Counted from the first letter of the stretch, positions 1 through 7,114 are shown. The stretch is 7,786 nucleotides of DNA from Shewanella sp. (GCA_004195335.1 SDWK01000577.1:1-7786); one strand, 5' to 3'. The notes: generated by a model not told the origin, from the sequence alone. A program made the numbers and translations.

Positions 1-8
1 CATATGCA

Positions 9-224
9 TTATTCTTTTAGAATCGTTTTTATCGTGCCATTTATTATATCTTCAGTACGGATTTCTACATCACTAGAATCCCGGCTGCTTATTTCATTTC
101 TTCGCTGGCTTGCTTCGATAGTTTCTGTTCCTAGCGTGACACCAGTTTCGAGCACACTCTTTGTTGAACAGCCGCTCATCTGCAGCGCTACAAAGAGTAC
201 GAGATAACTAATCCATGTTTTCAT
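9..224 (-). CDS. Small predicted lipoprotein, function unknown
   Basis: This encodes a 71-residue protein with a short charged N-terminus (MKTW), a hydrophobic stretch and a lipobox ending MSGC, so it is predicted to be lipidated on Cys19. The mature part of about 50 residues is polar, rich in Ser, Thr, Glu and Arg, with no domain I recognise. An in-frame ATG further upstream (start at 257) would give 82 residues. I prefer the start at 224 because it gives a normal-length lipoprotein signal. Also, a good -10-like TATAAA (minus strand, 264-269) would place the transcription start at about 257, leaving no leader for the longer form. The ribosome site (AGATGGA about 10 nt upstream) is weak. No partner gene is visible because the window begins just past its stop codon. 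It resembles the many small uncharacterised gammaproteobacterial lipoproteins; function cannot be inferred. Confidence 0.6.
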   Translation of the reverse strand: MKTWISYLVLFVALQMSGCSTKSVLETGVTLGTETIEASQRRNEISSRDSSDVEIRTEDIINGTIKTILKE

Positions 225-263
225 ATTTTTTAAATCCATCTGTTTCAGCTTATCCATCAGCTC

Positions 264-269
264 TTTATA
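264..269 (-). promoter_or_regulatory. Possible -10 element for the small lipoprotein gene
   Basis: On the minus strand this reads TATAAA, five of six matches to the sigma70 -10 consensus. The hexamer 17 bp upstream of it (TTAATT) is a poor -35. It lies about 40 bp before the chosen ATG at 224. Suggestive only. Confidence 0.25.
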
Positions 270-412
270 GCATGTAAGTTAAATTAAATTAAGAACAGCT
301 AAACTACATTTTCCATTTCCAACAGCACTCGCCAGCTGTGGCTTCGATGGACTATGGGTGTAGCCCTTTTATTTTTAATTGAGGCTGGCCATATTTACCT
401 TATGCTTACCAT

Positions 413-684
413 TTGCTACCAGATAAAAACCAACTACTGACAAGAGGAATACCGCCAAATCATGTTTGCTGGGTAAATTGTTGCCTGCGCTCGATGAACA
501 ATTTAACCCGTCAAATACCCAAGTTAAAGGTTGCGAAAGCCAAGCATGGCTGTACCATGAACTAATTGATGGTAAACACTATTTTTGCGCCGATTGCGAT
601 GCGTGTATTATCAAATCTCTCATCGCAACATTATTGGCTGCAACCACACAGGCTAATGCTTTAATGCAATTTGCCGCTCGCTAA
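413..684 (+). pseudogene. sufE: Decayed SufE/CsdE-family sulfur acceptor gene
   Basis: SufE-family proteins of about 140 residues accept persulfide sulfur from cysteine desulfurases during Fe-S cluster assembly. Here the similarity is split over three frames. Bases 413-439 read LLPDKNQLL, like the start of E. coli SufE. Bases 444-464 read EEYRQIM, the usual WEEKYRQIM-type motif. Bases 466-684 read LLGKLLPAL, then VKGCESQAW with the sulfur-accepting Cys, and on to LLAATTQ. The shift at 464-466 fits one extra T in the TTT run at 465-467. The segment expected between the first two blocks is missing or scrambled, and a stop (TGA 438-440) sits where the family has Trp. The frame ends at 684, about 35 residues short of the usual C-terminus with its SRxxGL motif. 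The usually conserved SDARI..GL motif has become CDACI..SL. I read it as a dead gene. The 466-684 part could still be translated from TTG, but no good ribosome site is present. Confidence 0.65.
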
Positions 685-712
685 TCAAGCTTAAAAATTG
701 ATTGCAAGCACT

Positions 713-719
713 AAGGGAA
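713..719 (+). promoter_or_regulatory. Ribosome binding site fixing the M19 protein start
   Basis: AAGGGAA lies 5 nt before the ATG at 725. It supports that codon over the in-frame TTG at 698, which has no comparable site and would put extra residues in front of the Tat signal. Confidence 0.6.
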
Positions 720-724
720 ACACC

Positions 725-1891
725 ATGACCAACAACGCTTGCAATCCAACCCGTCGTAAAATACTTAAAGGGTTAGCAGCCGCCTCATTATTAAGCCCGT
801 TGGGGATTTCGCCTGCATTTGCCGCAGCCAAAAAACGCCTTTACATCGATGGTCTATCCTTTCTTCCTGATAATCTAGCTGATATTCGCGCCTCCAAACT
901 CGATGCTTACATTTGCGACATTTCGGCCATTGAAACCATTGAACAAGCCGATGGCACCATGAACTACAAGCGTACCTATGACGCTTGTATGAAAAGCATT
1001 AAACAAGCAAACCAAATCGTAAGCGCCAATCCAAGCATATTAATGCCAGGGCTGACAGGCCAAGACATCGCACTGGCCGTTGAGCAAGCGCGCACCGCCG
1101 TCTTTTTTCAGATCCAAGGCGCTGATTGTGTTGAAGCCGATAGCGATGCCAACTCATGGCAACATCTCGATCAATTTCGCCAGCAAGGTCTACGGGTATT
1201 ACAACTGACGCATCACTACGGCAATCGCTTCGCCGGTGGCGCATTAGATAATGACGGTAATCAAGGGTTAAATAAGCCGTTAACGGCAGAGGGTCGCCAA
1301 TTAATCGCCGCACTTAACCAGCGCAATATGCTCATCGATGTCAGCCATTCGAGCCCCCAGACAGCGCTGGATACCGTAAAAGCCAGTAACAGTCCTATTG
1401 TACAAAGCCACGGTGCCGTTCGCTCCATCGTCAACAATGCCCGTTGCTCACCCGATGAAGTCATTCGCGCTATCGGCGATAGTGGCGGCGTTTTCGGAGT
1501 GTTTATGATGAGTTTTTGGTTGACCAATAATCCACTTCCGACCATTAAAGATTACGTAAAGCAACTTGATCGCGTCGCCCGCATCGGTGGCATAGATTGT
1601 GTCGCCATCGCCAACGACTTCCCACTGCGTGGCCAAGAGAACTTACTGGGACTTGGCAATAATAATGCCGAGGGCATCAAAGAGTACTTACCTTGGTGGC
1701 ACAGTTTAGCCGCTAAAAATGTATTGGGATTTGAACGCGAACCCACACATGTCGTGATCCCCGAACTCAACGATATCGACCGCATGAGCCGCATCGACGA
1801 TGCACTCGCCAAGGCACGCTACAAATCCACAGACAGAGACCGCATGCTCGGTGGTAACTGGCAACGCGTGCTTAAAAACGTATTGGTATAA
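725..1891 (+). CDS. Tat-exported M19 (membrane dipeptidase) family protein lacking several metal ligands
   Basis: This is a 388-residue protein of the peptidase M19/renal dipeptidase fold, an amidohydrolase-type barrel. It begins with a twin-arginine signal, TRRKILKG at residues 9-16, then a hydrophobic stretch and a likely cleavage after AFA (about residue 33), so it should be exported folded to the periplasm. Family landmarks are clear: DVSHSS (His208), QSHG (His229), NDF (Asp298) and the C-terminal MLGGNWQRVL. The His208-His229 spacing of 21 and His229-Asp298 spacing of 69 equal those of human renal dipeptidase (His198, His219, Asp288). However, the N-terminal HxD metal pair is replaced: DGHxDLP appears as DGLSFLP (Leu44, Phe46). 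The bridging Glu is replaced by Gln131 in FQIQG. Dizinc dipeptidase activity is therefore doubtful. It may bind one metal, have another activity, or be non-catalytic. The gene follows the sufE remnant by 40 bp, with no obvious promoter between them. Confidence 0.85.
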   Translation: MTNNACNPTRRKILKGLAAASLLSPLGISPAFAAAKKRLYIDGLSFLPDNLADIRASKLDAYICDISAIETIEQADGTMNYKRTYDACMKSIKQANQIVSANPSILMPGLTGQDIALAVEQARTAVFFQIQGADCVEADSDANSWQHLDQFRQQGLRVLQLTHHYGNRFAGGALDNDGNQGLNKPLTAEGRQLIAALNQRNMLIDVSHSSPQTALDTVKASNSPIVQSHGAVRSIVNNARCSPDEVIRAIGDSGGVFGVFMMSFWLTNNPLPTIKDYVKQLDRVARIGGIDCVAIANDFPLRGQENLLGLGNNNAEGIKEYLPWWHSLAAKNVLGFEREPTHVVIPELNDIDRMSRIDDALAKARYKSTDRDRMLGGNWQRVLKNVLV

Positions 1892-2072
1892 GCTGGTTTG
1901 GTATTGCCCGGTGGCGAGGACGTTTAGTTTAATCTAAGCCTACTGATGGTGATGATTAATTGAGATAAGTCAAAAGCTTATTTCGTATACCTCGTCCTTG
2001 ATGTCAGTATTTTATTGACGCTAACTAATACATTAAATAGTAATTGTAAAAGTGTGTGAATCTTCATCCCTG

Positions 2073-2094
2073 CTGTATCCTTAGGTACAGTTTT
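2073..2094 (+). terminator. Possible weak terminator downstream of the M19 gene
   Basis: CTGTATC pairs with GGTACAG (seven pairs, one of them G-U) around a four-base CTTA loop and is followed directly by TTTT. The stem is short and AT-rich, the T-run has only four bases, and the site is about 180 bp past the stop codon. Confidence 0.35.
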
Positions 2095-2254
2095 ACAGCC
2101 GCTAGAATCGCTTGCCGTACACAAGCTGCCTACCCGTTTTTGCTGACATTTAATCTAAAAATAACAATAACTTAAATCTGGCAAAAAAAAACAACCTTGG
2201 TTCTCCCCATGCCTTAACGGCTAGCTATATATCGCTTAAAGCCGAGTATTTCTG

Positions 2255-2275
2255 GTATCTCAAGCTCTGAGATAC
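2255..2275. repeat. Perfect 8-bp inverted repeat upstream of the protease gene
   Basis: GTATCTCA and TGAGATAC are perfect complements around the five-base spacer AGCTC. There is no T-run on either strand, so a terminator is unlikely. It lies about 20 bp upstream of the candidate -35 of the protease gene, a position where a dimeric regulator could bind. The regulator is unknown. Confidence 0.5.
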
Positions 2276-2295
2276 GAGGTTGGGGCATGCGAATT

Positions 2296-2324
2296 TTGAC
2301 TATACTTAACGTTATGGTTCTAAC
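2296..2324 (+). promoter_or_regulatory. Candidate sigma70 promoter for the M4 protease gene
   Basis: TTGACT (five of six matches to the -35 consensus) is separated by 17 bp from TCTAAC (four of six matches to the -10 consensus). Transcription would start near 2331, giving a leader of about 107 nt before the ATG at 2438. Confidence 0.4.
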
Positions 2325-2420
2325 TATGGTGAGTCCTGTTAGCGACATAGACTTGAGTCCAATTTGTCTGCGGCTGATATGTAAATACAGTTGCCATGTA
2401 TGCATCCACTTCAGTCGCTC

Positions 2421-2429
2421 AGGAAGGAG
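2421..2429 (+). promoter_or_regulatory. Strong ribosome binding site fixing the protease start
   Basis: AGGAAGGAG ends 8 nt before the ATG at 2438. It lies inside the reading frame that would begin at the earlier ATG at 2396, which argues against that longer form. The ATG at 2438 also begins a clean signal peptide. Confidence 0.75.
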
Positions 2430-2437
2430 AAAGGTTT

Positions 2438-4426
2438 ATGTCAATTCGACCCTACTCGTCTTTATTGTTTGCACTGCTTGCATTGTTTAGCGTAACGCAA
2501 GCGACCTTTGCAGCAGATCAAGGCGACCTCAATAGCCAAGGCAAGGCTAACATACCCGCATTTGTAACCGGAGACTTCGGCAGTATTAACGCAGCCTCTC
2601 AAGCAACCACGCGCGCTTCAGCTAAGAGCGCACTGCAAGATATTTTAACCCAAGAGTTTAGTGCCAGCGGCAATGAAGAGATGGTCGCCACTAAAGTCAT
2701 AGAAGATAAAGCCGGCGGAGTTCATGTTCGTTTCCAGCAGACCCTCAATGGACTTGCTGTGGCGGGTGCAGGCATGGTGCTCCACGCTGACGTGAATGGT
2801 TCTATTTACGCGGTGAATGGTGACTTTGTTCCTGGTGGAGAGCTTCCCTCACAGCCAAAATTAAGTGCTGTCGAGGCCTTCAGTCAGGTCAATGTCGAAG
2901 GCACACGCAGGGGCAAGCCTGAACTTAGCTATGTGCTCGGTAGCGATAGCCGTGGACACTTAGCTTGGAAAGCCACTTTCGAATACGTCAATGCAGAGGG
3001 GCCTCAACGTGACTTGGTCTTCGTCGATGCCAGCACAGGTAAAGTCGCAGCCAGACACCCGCAGATTATGTATGGCCTCTCGTTGAATACTCAGGATTGC
3101 CACCAAAAAACTCGCCGCTGTAGCACCGTCTCGACCAGCTCCAATACACTCACTAGCGGAGATGATGCCATCGACGCCGCCCATAACTTTGCCATCGCCA
3201 CCTACAACTATTACTGGAGTAACCATGGTCGCGACTCAATAGATGGTGCGGGCATGACTCTTAAATCCCGTGTCCATTACAGCCGTAACTACAACAACGC
3301 CTTCTGGGACGGTAGCCAGATGACCTATGGTGATGGTGATGGGGTAACATTTATTCCGCTGTCACAGGATGCCGACGTGGTCGCCCATGAGCTGACCCAC
3401 GGCGTTACCGAGCGCTCCTCCGGCCTTATTTATCAGAACGAGTCAGGCGCGCTGAATGAGGTGTGGTCTGATATCTTCGGTGCAGGCGTTGATCGCCAAG
3501 AGGGTGCTGGCATCACCGATACTTGGCTACTGGGTGAAGATATCTACACCCCAAATACCTCAGGAGATGCTCTGCGCAACATGGCTGACCCAAGAAGCTT
3601 TGGTGATTATGACTACTATCCAGATCGTTATACCGGCAGCTCAGATAATGGCGGCGTGCATTCAAACTCGGGAATAGCCAACCTGGCATTCGTACTTTTG
3701 GTTCAAGGTGGTACACACCCACGTGGTGAAACATCAGTCACGGTACCTGCACTCCATTCTAACTTTGATACCAGCCTAGGTATGGCACTCCAGATCTTTT
3801 ATGCCGCCAATGTCGGCTGTTTAACGCCGAGTTCAGATTTCGCCGCCGCCCGCTATTGCACGGCGCTTTTAGCTCAAACGCTTTTCGATGATGGCTATCT
3901 TAGCTCTAACCACGCGGCAGCCGTTCACTCTGCCTGGGACGCTGTGGGCGTGCCTAGCGATGAGCCACCTGAACCCACTACTCCGATCCCATTGACCGAC
4001 GGTGATGAACTTAGCGGTCAAGCTGGTGAGACAGGTGCGATCCAGCATTACTTCTTAGAGGGAGTGAGTGCGGGGAAAACAATCACCTGCAGCACATCTA
4101 GCAACAACGGCGATGCCGACCTTTATCTGCGCTTCAATGCCGAGGCCGAGACTAACCCCAACAGCAGCAACAACGAGTGTGGTAGCTACTCTTCTAACTC
4201 GAACGAGTCCTGTACTACAGGCGCTGCACCGGATGCAGGCTCTGGTACGAGTACGCTCAATGCCGCTGTTCACGCCTATAGCGCATACACCAATCTATCA
4301 CTCATCTGTTTAATCAACGGTGGCGGTGGCAGCTGTGCCGCTAAAGGAAGCAGTTGCAGCTTAGACTCTGAATGTTGCTCCGGTAGTTGCGGCGGTAAAC
4401 CGGGTTCGCGTACATGTCGTAAATAA
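2438..4426 (+). CDS. Secreted M4 (thermolysin/vibriolysin-type) zinc metalloprotease with PPC and knottin-like C-terminal domains
   Basis: This 662-residue pre-pro-enzyme degrades external proteins. Residues 1 to about 25 are a Sec signal peptide ending in TFAA. Residues about 35-205 form the FTP and PepSY propeptide regions that chaperone and inhibit the protease until cleavage. The catalytic domain runs from about residue 210 to 502: zinc-binding HELTH (His317, catalytic Glu318, His321), third ligand Glu341 in NEVWSD (24 residues after the first His, as in thermolysin), and transition-state His408 in GGVHSNSG. All key residues are present, so it should be active. Cysteine pairs (DCHQKTRRC; GCL...RYC) resemble vibriolysin-type disulfides. 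A proline-rich linker (about 505-515) leads to a PPC domain (about 516-625), which is commonly removed during maturation. After Gly-rich NGGGGS comes a six-Cys tail (Cys633, 640, 646, 647, 651, 660), annotated separately. The gene appears monocistronic, with its own promoter and terminator. Export through type II secretion is usual for the family but inferred here. Confidence 0.95.
   Translation: MSIRPYSSLLFALLALFSVTQATFAADQGDLNSQGKANIPAFVTGDFGSINAASQATTRASAKSALQDILTQEFSASGNEEMVATKVIEDKAGGVHVRFQQTLNGLAVAGAGMVLHADVNGSIYAVNGDFVPGGELPSQPKLSAVEAFSQVNVEGTRRGKPELSYVLGSDSRGHLAWKATFEYVNAEGPQRDLVFVDASTGKVAARHPQIMYGLSLNTQDCHQKTRRCSTVSTSSNTLTSGDDAIDAAHNFAIATYNYYWSNHGRDSIDGAGMTLKSRVHYSRNYNNAFWDGSQMTYGDGDGVTFIPLSQDADVVAHELTHGVTERSSGLIYQNESGALNEVWSDIFGAGVDRQEGAGITDTWLLGEDIYTPNTSGDALRNMADPRSFGDYDYYPDRYTGSSDNGGVHSNSGIANLAFVLLVQGGTHPRGETSVTVPALHSNFDTSLGMALQIFYAANVGCLTPSSDFAAARYCTALLAQTLFDDGYLSSNHAAAVHSAWDAVGVPSDEPPEPTTPIPLTDGDELSGQAGETGAIQHYFLEGVSAGKTITCSTSSNNGDADLYLRFNAEAETNPNSSNNECGSYSSNSNESCTTGAAPDAGSGTSTLNAAVHAYSAYTNLSLICLINGGGGSCAAKGSSCSLDSECCSGSCGGKPGSRTCRK
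4334..4417 (+). other. Segment encoding a knottin-like six-cysteine domain at the protease C-terminus
   Basis: Residues 633-660 have the cysteine spacing C-x6-C-x5-CC-x3-C-x8-C. This is the C-C-CC-C-C framework of inhibitor cystine knot peptides such as omega-conotoxins and many spider toxins. Segments like GSSCSLDSECCSGSC also match the typical Gly, Asp and Ser placement of those folds. A Gly-rich linker separates it from the PPC domain, so it should fold on its own in the oxidising exterior. The expected disulfides are 1-4, 2-5 and 3-6 (633-647, 640-651, 646-660). The fold is inferred from spacing alone. Its role could be substrate or surface binding, stability, or inhibition. Confidence 0.7.
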
Positions 4427-4451
4427 AGCATTCGCAGACGAGAGAATGGAG

Positions 4452-4503
4452 AAAGAGCAAGGAATCAAGGGGCTGGAGTTGATGAAAACTCTGGCTCTTT
4501 TTC
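4452..4503 (+). terminator. Rho-independent terminator of the protease gene
   Basis: GCTGGAGTT (4472-4480) pairs with AACTCTGGC (4487-4495) around the loop GATGAA, giving nine pairs with two G-U. It is followed by TCTTTTTC. A competing outer stem, AAAGAGC (4452-4458) with GCTCTTT (4494-4500), overlaps the T-tract. It starts about 25 bp past the protease stop codon. Confidence 0.65.
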
Positions 4504-4658
4504 ATTCTAACTCAGCCTGTTATTTAAATAAAAAAGAACAAAGACAGGGCCGCCATTTTTAACTAATTATTCACCTCTCACTACTATAGCGTTAGCTCAA
4601 CATCGACAGCCAAAGCGGCGAACAACTTGTTAATACTGAGTTGCAACAACTTCAAACA
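4504..4658. other. Non-coding stretch upstream of the amino acid transport operon
   Basis: There is no gene here. It contains short palindromes: AACAACTTGTT at 4621-4631 and GTTGCAAC at 4640-4647, with the word AACAACTT recurring at 4645-4652. These could be part of a regulatory region but match no operator I can name. Confidence 0.4.
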
Positions 4659-4706
4659 GATTAATTATTAGTCATCTAACTCACCTAAAGTGAATTTATA
4701 GTCATC
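4659..4706. promoter_or_regulatory. Two ArgR-box-like palindromes
   Basis: The ARG box core is TGAAT-WWWW-ATTCA. Bases 4691-4704 read TGAAT-TTAT-AGTCA, nine of ten conserved positions. Bases 4661-4674 read TTAAT-TATT-AGTCA, eight of ten. The centres are 30 bp apart, about three helical turns; E. coli tandem boxes are usually about 21 bp apart centre to centre. Both share the word TAGTCATCT. They lie just upstream of the likely promoter of the transport operon, so ArgR control is plausible but unproven. Confidence 0.4.
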
Positions 4707-4721
4707 TTTATAGCATAACTA

Positions 4722-4749
4722 TTGATTTTGTTATCTATAAGTCTATAGT
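4722..4749 (+). promoter_or_regulatory. Candidate sigma70 promoter of the amino acid ABC operon
   Basis: TTGATT (four of six -35 matches) is followed after 16 bp by TATAGT (five of six -10 matches). Transcription would start near 4756, about 31 bp before the first ATG. Confidence 0.45.
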
Positions 4750-4786
4750 CGTTGCCAGTTGAGTATTTTGGTGAAGAGAGTTGAAG

Positions 4787-5524
4787 ATGAAGAAGTCGAT
4801 GTTGTTTGTGGGAAGCTTAGGTTTAGCAGGTCTGTTGGTGTTAACCGGCTGCGGTAAGAGTGACGATGTCCTTGTGGTAGGCACTAACGCGTCATTTCCA
4901 CCTTTTGAGTATGTCGGCGGGGTGAGCGGCGATGAGATCAAAGGCTTCGATATCGATTTGGCTCGTCAGATTGCTAAGAATGCGGGTAAGACGCTTAAAG
5001 TTGAAAACATGAAGTTTGATTCGCTTATTGTTGCGCTCAATTCGGGCAAAATCGACTTAATCGCCTCAGGCATGACCATTACTTCTGAACGTCAGGCGAG
5101 CGTTAATTTTTCTGCTCCCTACTATGAAGCAACACAGGTGGTGCTGGTCAATAAAGAGAACTCCAGCATCAAGAGCGTCGATGACCTAAAGGGGAAACAT
5201 ATCGCGGTACAGTTGGGGTCCACCGGCGATATCATGGCCAAGAGTTACACCCAACAGGTCACCGCCTTCAACACAGGTTTTGAGGCCATCATGGAGCTTA
5301 AAAATTCCAAGGTCGATCTGGTGTTGTTTGACAGTGAACCTGCGGCCAGCTTTCTGGATAAGAATCCTGGGCTTAAGATGATTGAACTGGATTTCGACCC
5401 CGAGTTTTATGGATTTGCGGTCGCCAAGGAGAAAGTTGAATTGCTAAAGAGCATCAACAGCACCCTGACGACCATGAAGCACAACGGCGAGTATGACGCC
5501 CTTGTCGCCAAGCATATGAAGTGA
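4787..5524 (+). CDS. Polar amino acid ABC transporter substrate-binding lipoprotein
   Basis: This is a 245-residue solute-binding protein of the SBP_bac_3 family. The N-terminus is a lipoprotein signal with LTGC, so it should be lipidated on Cys22. The mature part opens with VLVVGTNASFPPFEY, the typical first strand and binding-site loop. Arg102 in MTITSERQ is the usual ligand for the substrate alpha-carboxylate, and Asp182 in VLFDSEPA the usual ligand for the alpha-amino group. The start at ATG 4787 is chosen over the in-frame TTG at 4781 because GAAGAGAG lies 6 nt upstream of it. It is the first gene of a three-gene importer operon, with 7 bp to the permease gene. Substrate preference cannot be read reliably. 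ArgR-like boxes upstream hint at arginine or another basic amino acid. Lipid anchoring is less common for such proteins in Gram-negative bacteria, where they are usually soluble in the periplasm. Confidence 0.9.
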   Translation: MKKSMLFVGSLGLAGLLVLTGCGKSDDVLVVGTNASFPPFEYVGGVSGDEIKGFDIDLARQIAKNAGKTLKVENMKFDSLIVALNSGKIDLIASGMTITSERQASVNFSAPYYEATQVVLVNKENSSIKSVDDLKGKHIAVQLGSTGDIMAKSYTQQVTAFNTGFEAIMELKNSKVDLVLFDSEPAASFLDKNPGLKMIELDFDPEFYGFAVAKEKVELLKSINSTLTTMKHNGEYDALVAKHMK

Positions 5525-5531
5525 GCCGATA

Positions 5532-6212
5532 ATGATTGATGCAATTAACGCTTCATTGTTTACCCCTATCGGGCAAGATGGCTTAATCGGTATCTACCTC
5601 ATCTTAAATGGCCTTAAAGTCACCCTGATAGTGACCTTTTTTGCCATGATAATGGGATCAATATTAGGGGTAACGACCACCCTGATGAAGATGTCACCGA
5701 AATGGTATCTACGTTGGCCGGCTAACCTCTATGTCAGCATCATTCGTGGCACGCCGGTAGTTGTACAGTTAGTGATCCTTTACTTTATTGTGCTGGCCGC
5801 ATTCGATATCGACAAGATCACCGCCGCCATTATCGCATTTGGCCTCAATAGCGGGGCCTACATCTCTGAGATCATTCGCGCCGGGATCCAGGCGGTCGAC
5901 AAAGGCCAGATGGAGGCCGCACGCTCCTTGGGGTTGTCCCACTGGGCAACGATGAAAGAGGTCATTCTTCCTCAGGCGATTAAGAATATTCTCCCCTCTC
6001 TGGGTAATGAATTTATCGTGTTACTGAAGGAGACGGCTGTGATCGGGTTTATTGGGGGCGTCGATCTGATGCGCGCCGGAGAGATTATTCGTAGCCGTAC
6101 CTTCGAAGACAGCGTGCCGCTATTCACCTGTGCGCTGATCTATCTGCTGCTGACATATAGCTTCACCCTACTGCTGTCGAAATTTGAAACGAGGTTAAAG
6201 CAAAGTGATTAA
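5532..6212 (+). CDS. Polar amino acid ABC transporter permease (HisM/GlnP family)
   Basis: This 226-residue inner-membrane protein forms the channel of the importer. About five membrane segments are visible, near residues 22-45, 66-90, 93-112, 155-180 and 194-217. The cytoplasmic EAA loop, [14 protein letters not shown] with Glu128 and Gly134, is the docking site for the ATPase, and RGTP near residue 74 is typical of the family. It is the only permease gene in the operon, so the channel is probably a homodimer, unlike the HisQ-HisM pair. The ATG lies 7 bp after the binding-protein stop with only a weak ribosome site, which suggests coupled translation. Its last 8 bp overlap the ATPase gene. 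Length and ends look complete. Confidence 0.92.
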   Translation: MIDAINASLFTPIGQDGLIGIYLILNGLKVTLIVTFFAMIMGSILGVTTTLMKMSPKWYLRWPANLYVSIIRGTPVVVQLVILYFIVLAAFDIDKITAAIIAFGLNSGAYISEIIRAGIQAVDKGQMEAARSLGLSHWATMKEVILPQAIKNILPSLGNEFIVLLKETAVIGFIGGVDLMRAGEIIRSRTFEDSVPLFTCALIYLLLTYSFTLLLSKFETRLKQSD

Positions 6213-6930
6213 GATTAATGATTTACATAAGAGCTTTGGCGATAACCAAGTGCTGAAAGGAATCGATGAGCAGATTAATCATGGCGAAGTCGTCAGTGTG
6301 ATCGGCCCATCTGGCAGTGGCAAGAGCACCTTTTTACGTTGCATTAACTTGCTTGAGCAACCGACCCAGGGGGATGTGCTGATCGATGGTCAATCTATCA
6401 CGGCCCCCGATGCTTGCGTCGATAAGCTAAGGCAGAAAGTGGGCATGGTGTTTCAAAATTTTAACCTTTTCCCCCATAAAACGGTTAAACAAAACATCAC
6501 CCTTGCGCCAGTAAACATTGGGGTGATGACCCCGAAGCAAGCCGATGCAGAAGCCGACGCTTTACTTGAACTGGTAGGATTGAAGGATAAAGCCGATGCC
6601 TACCCTGCCAGTCTGTCGGGTGGACAGAAGCAGCGAGTTGCCATCGCCCGTGCACTGGCGATGAAACCTGAGCTGATGTTGTTCGATGAGCCCACCTCGG
6701 CACTGGATCCCGAGATGGTGGGCGATGTACTCGATGTGATGAAAGCCCTAGCCAGCAAGGGGATGACCATGGTGATCGTCACCCACGAAATGGGCTTTGC
6801 ACGGGATGTGTCGGATAGGGTTATCTTTATGGATGGCGGCGTTATCGTAGAAAACAGCGAGCCGGAAGCCCTGTTCAGTGCACCTAAAGAGGCAAGAACC
6901 CAAGCCTTCCTGAGTAAAGTGCTGAGATAA
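6205..6930 (+). CDS. Polar amino acid ABC transporter ATP-binding protein
   Basis: This 241-residue cytoplasmic ATPase powers the importer; it belongs to the HisP/GlnQ/ArtP group. All motifs are intact: Walker [10 protein letters not shown] (residues 34-42), Q-loop at Gln84 (FQNFNLFPH), signature LSGGQ (137-141), Walker B LMLFDEP with Asp161 and Glu162, and switch His194 in VTHEM. The start is GTG at 6205, inside the end of the permease gene (8-bp overlap), with GAGG about 10 nt upstream. It gives the standard N-terminus [12 protein letters not shown]. The overlap points to translational coupling. It is the last gene of the operon; a hairpin with a T-rich tail lies 68 bp downstream. Confidence 0.95.
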   Translation: MIKINDLHKSFGDNQVLKGIDEQINHGEVVSVIGPSGSGKSTFLRCINLLEQPTQGDVLIDGQSITAPDACVDKLRQKVGMVFQNFNLFPHKTVKQNITLAPVNIGVMTPKQADAEADALLELVGLKDKADAYPASLSGGQKQRVAIARALAMKPELMLFDEPTSALDPEMVGDVLDVMKALASKGMTMVIVTHEMGFARDVSDRVIFMDGGVIVENSEPEALFSAPKEARTQAFLSKVLR

Positions 6931-6998
6931 GGTACTCAGTTAAACCTTTTAGCAGCAATGATGACTCTCTCTGCCAATCGCTTGTGTCTGAATTGATA

Positions 6999-7045
6999 GG
7001 GAGCAGTCTCATAGGCTAGCGGTATAAAGCTGCTCCCCTTTATTT
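6999..7045 (+). terminator. Terminator-like hairpin downstream of the ABC operon
   Basis: GGGAGCAG (6999-7006) pairs perfectly with CTGCTCCC (7030-7037) around a 23-base loop and is followed by TTTATTTT (7039-7046 region). The GC-rich 8-bp stem and T-rich tail suit the plus-strand operon. A weaker CTGAG/CTCAG stem overlaps the ATPase stop codon (6922-6939). The convergent minus-strand gene ends at 7115; on that strand the hairpin lacks a T-tract. Confidence 0.6.
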
Positions 7046-7114
7046 TGCGAAGATGCATGTAAATGCTCTTAGGGCGGACTTGCGGCAGTGATGCCTTAAT
7101 GTCAGAGCAAAATA

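Larger units (their letters stand above)
1892..2295. other. Non-coding stretch between the M19 gene and the protease promoter
   Basis: No convincing gene is present; the short open frames lack ribosome sites and family resemblance. The stretch is AT-rich and holds two hairpins, annotated separately at 2073-2094 and 2255-2275. Weak inverted repeats (ATAAG/CTTAT near 1964-1981; CATGCC near 2208 against GGCATG near 2284) may also be structural but are short. Confidence 0.5.

Noticed and set aside
4..207. Plus-strand 67-residue open frame opposite the small lipoprotein
   Set aside because: It has no ribosome site and no recognisable feature, whereas the minus-strand frame has a lipoprotein signal.
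350..378. GGG-TGTAG-CCC hairpin followed by a T-rich run as a terminator
   Set aside because: The stem has only three pairs, and no plus-strand gene ends just upstream.
2396..2437. Upstream ATG extending the protease by 14 residues
   Set aside because: The strong ribosome site at 2421-2429 and the clean signal peptide both support the ATG at 2438.
2214..2490. Short open frames on both strands upstream of the protease
   Set aside because: They overlap the candidate promoter, hairpin and strong ribosome site of the protease, and the translations resemble no protein family.
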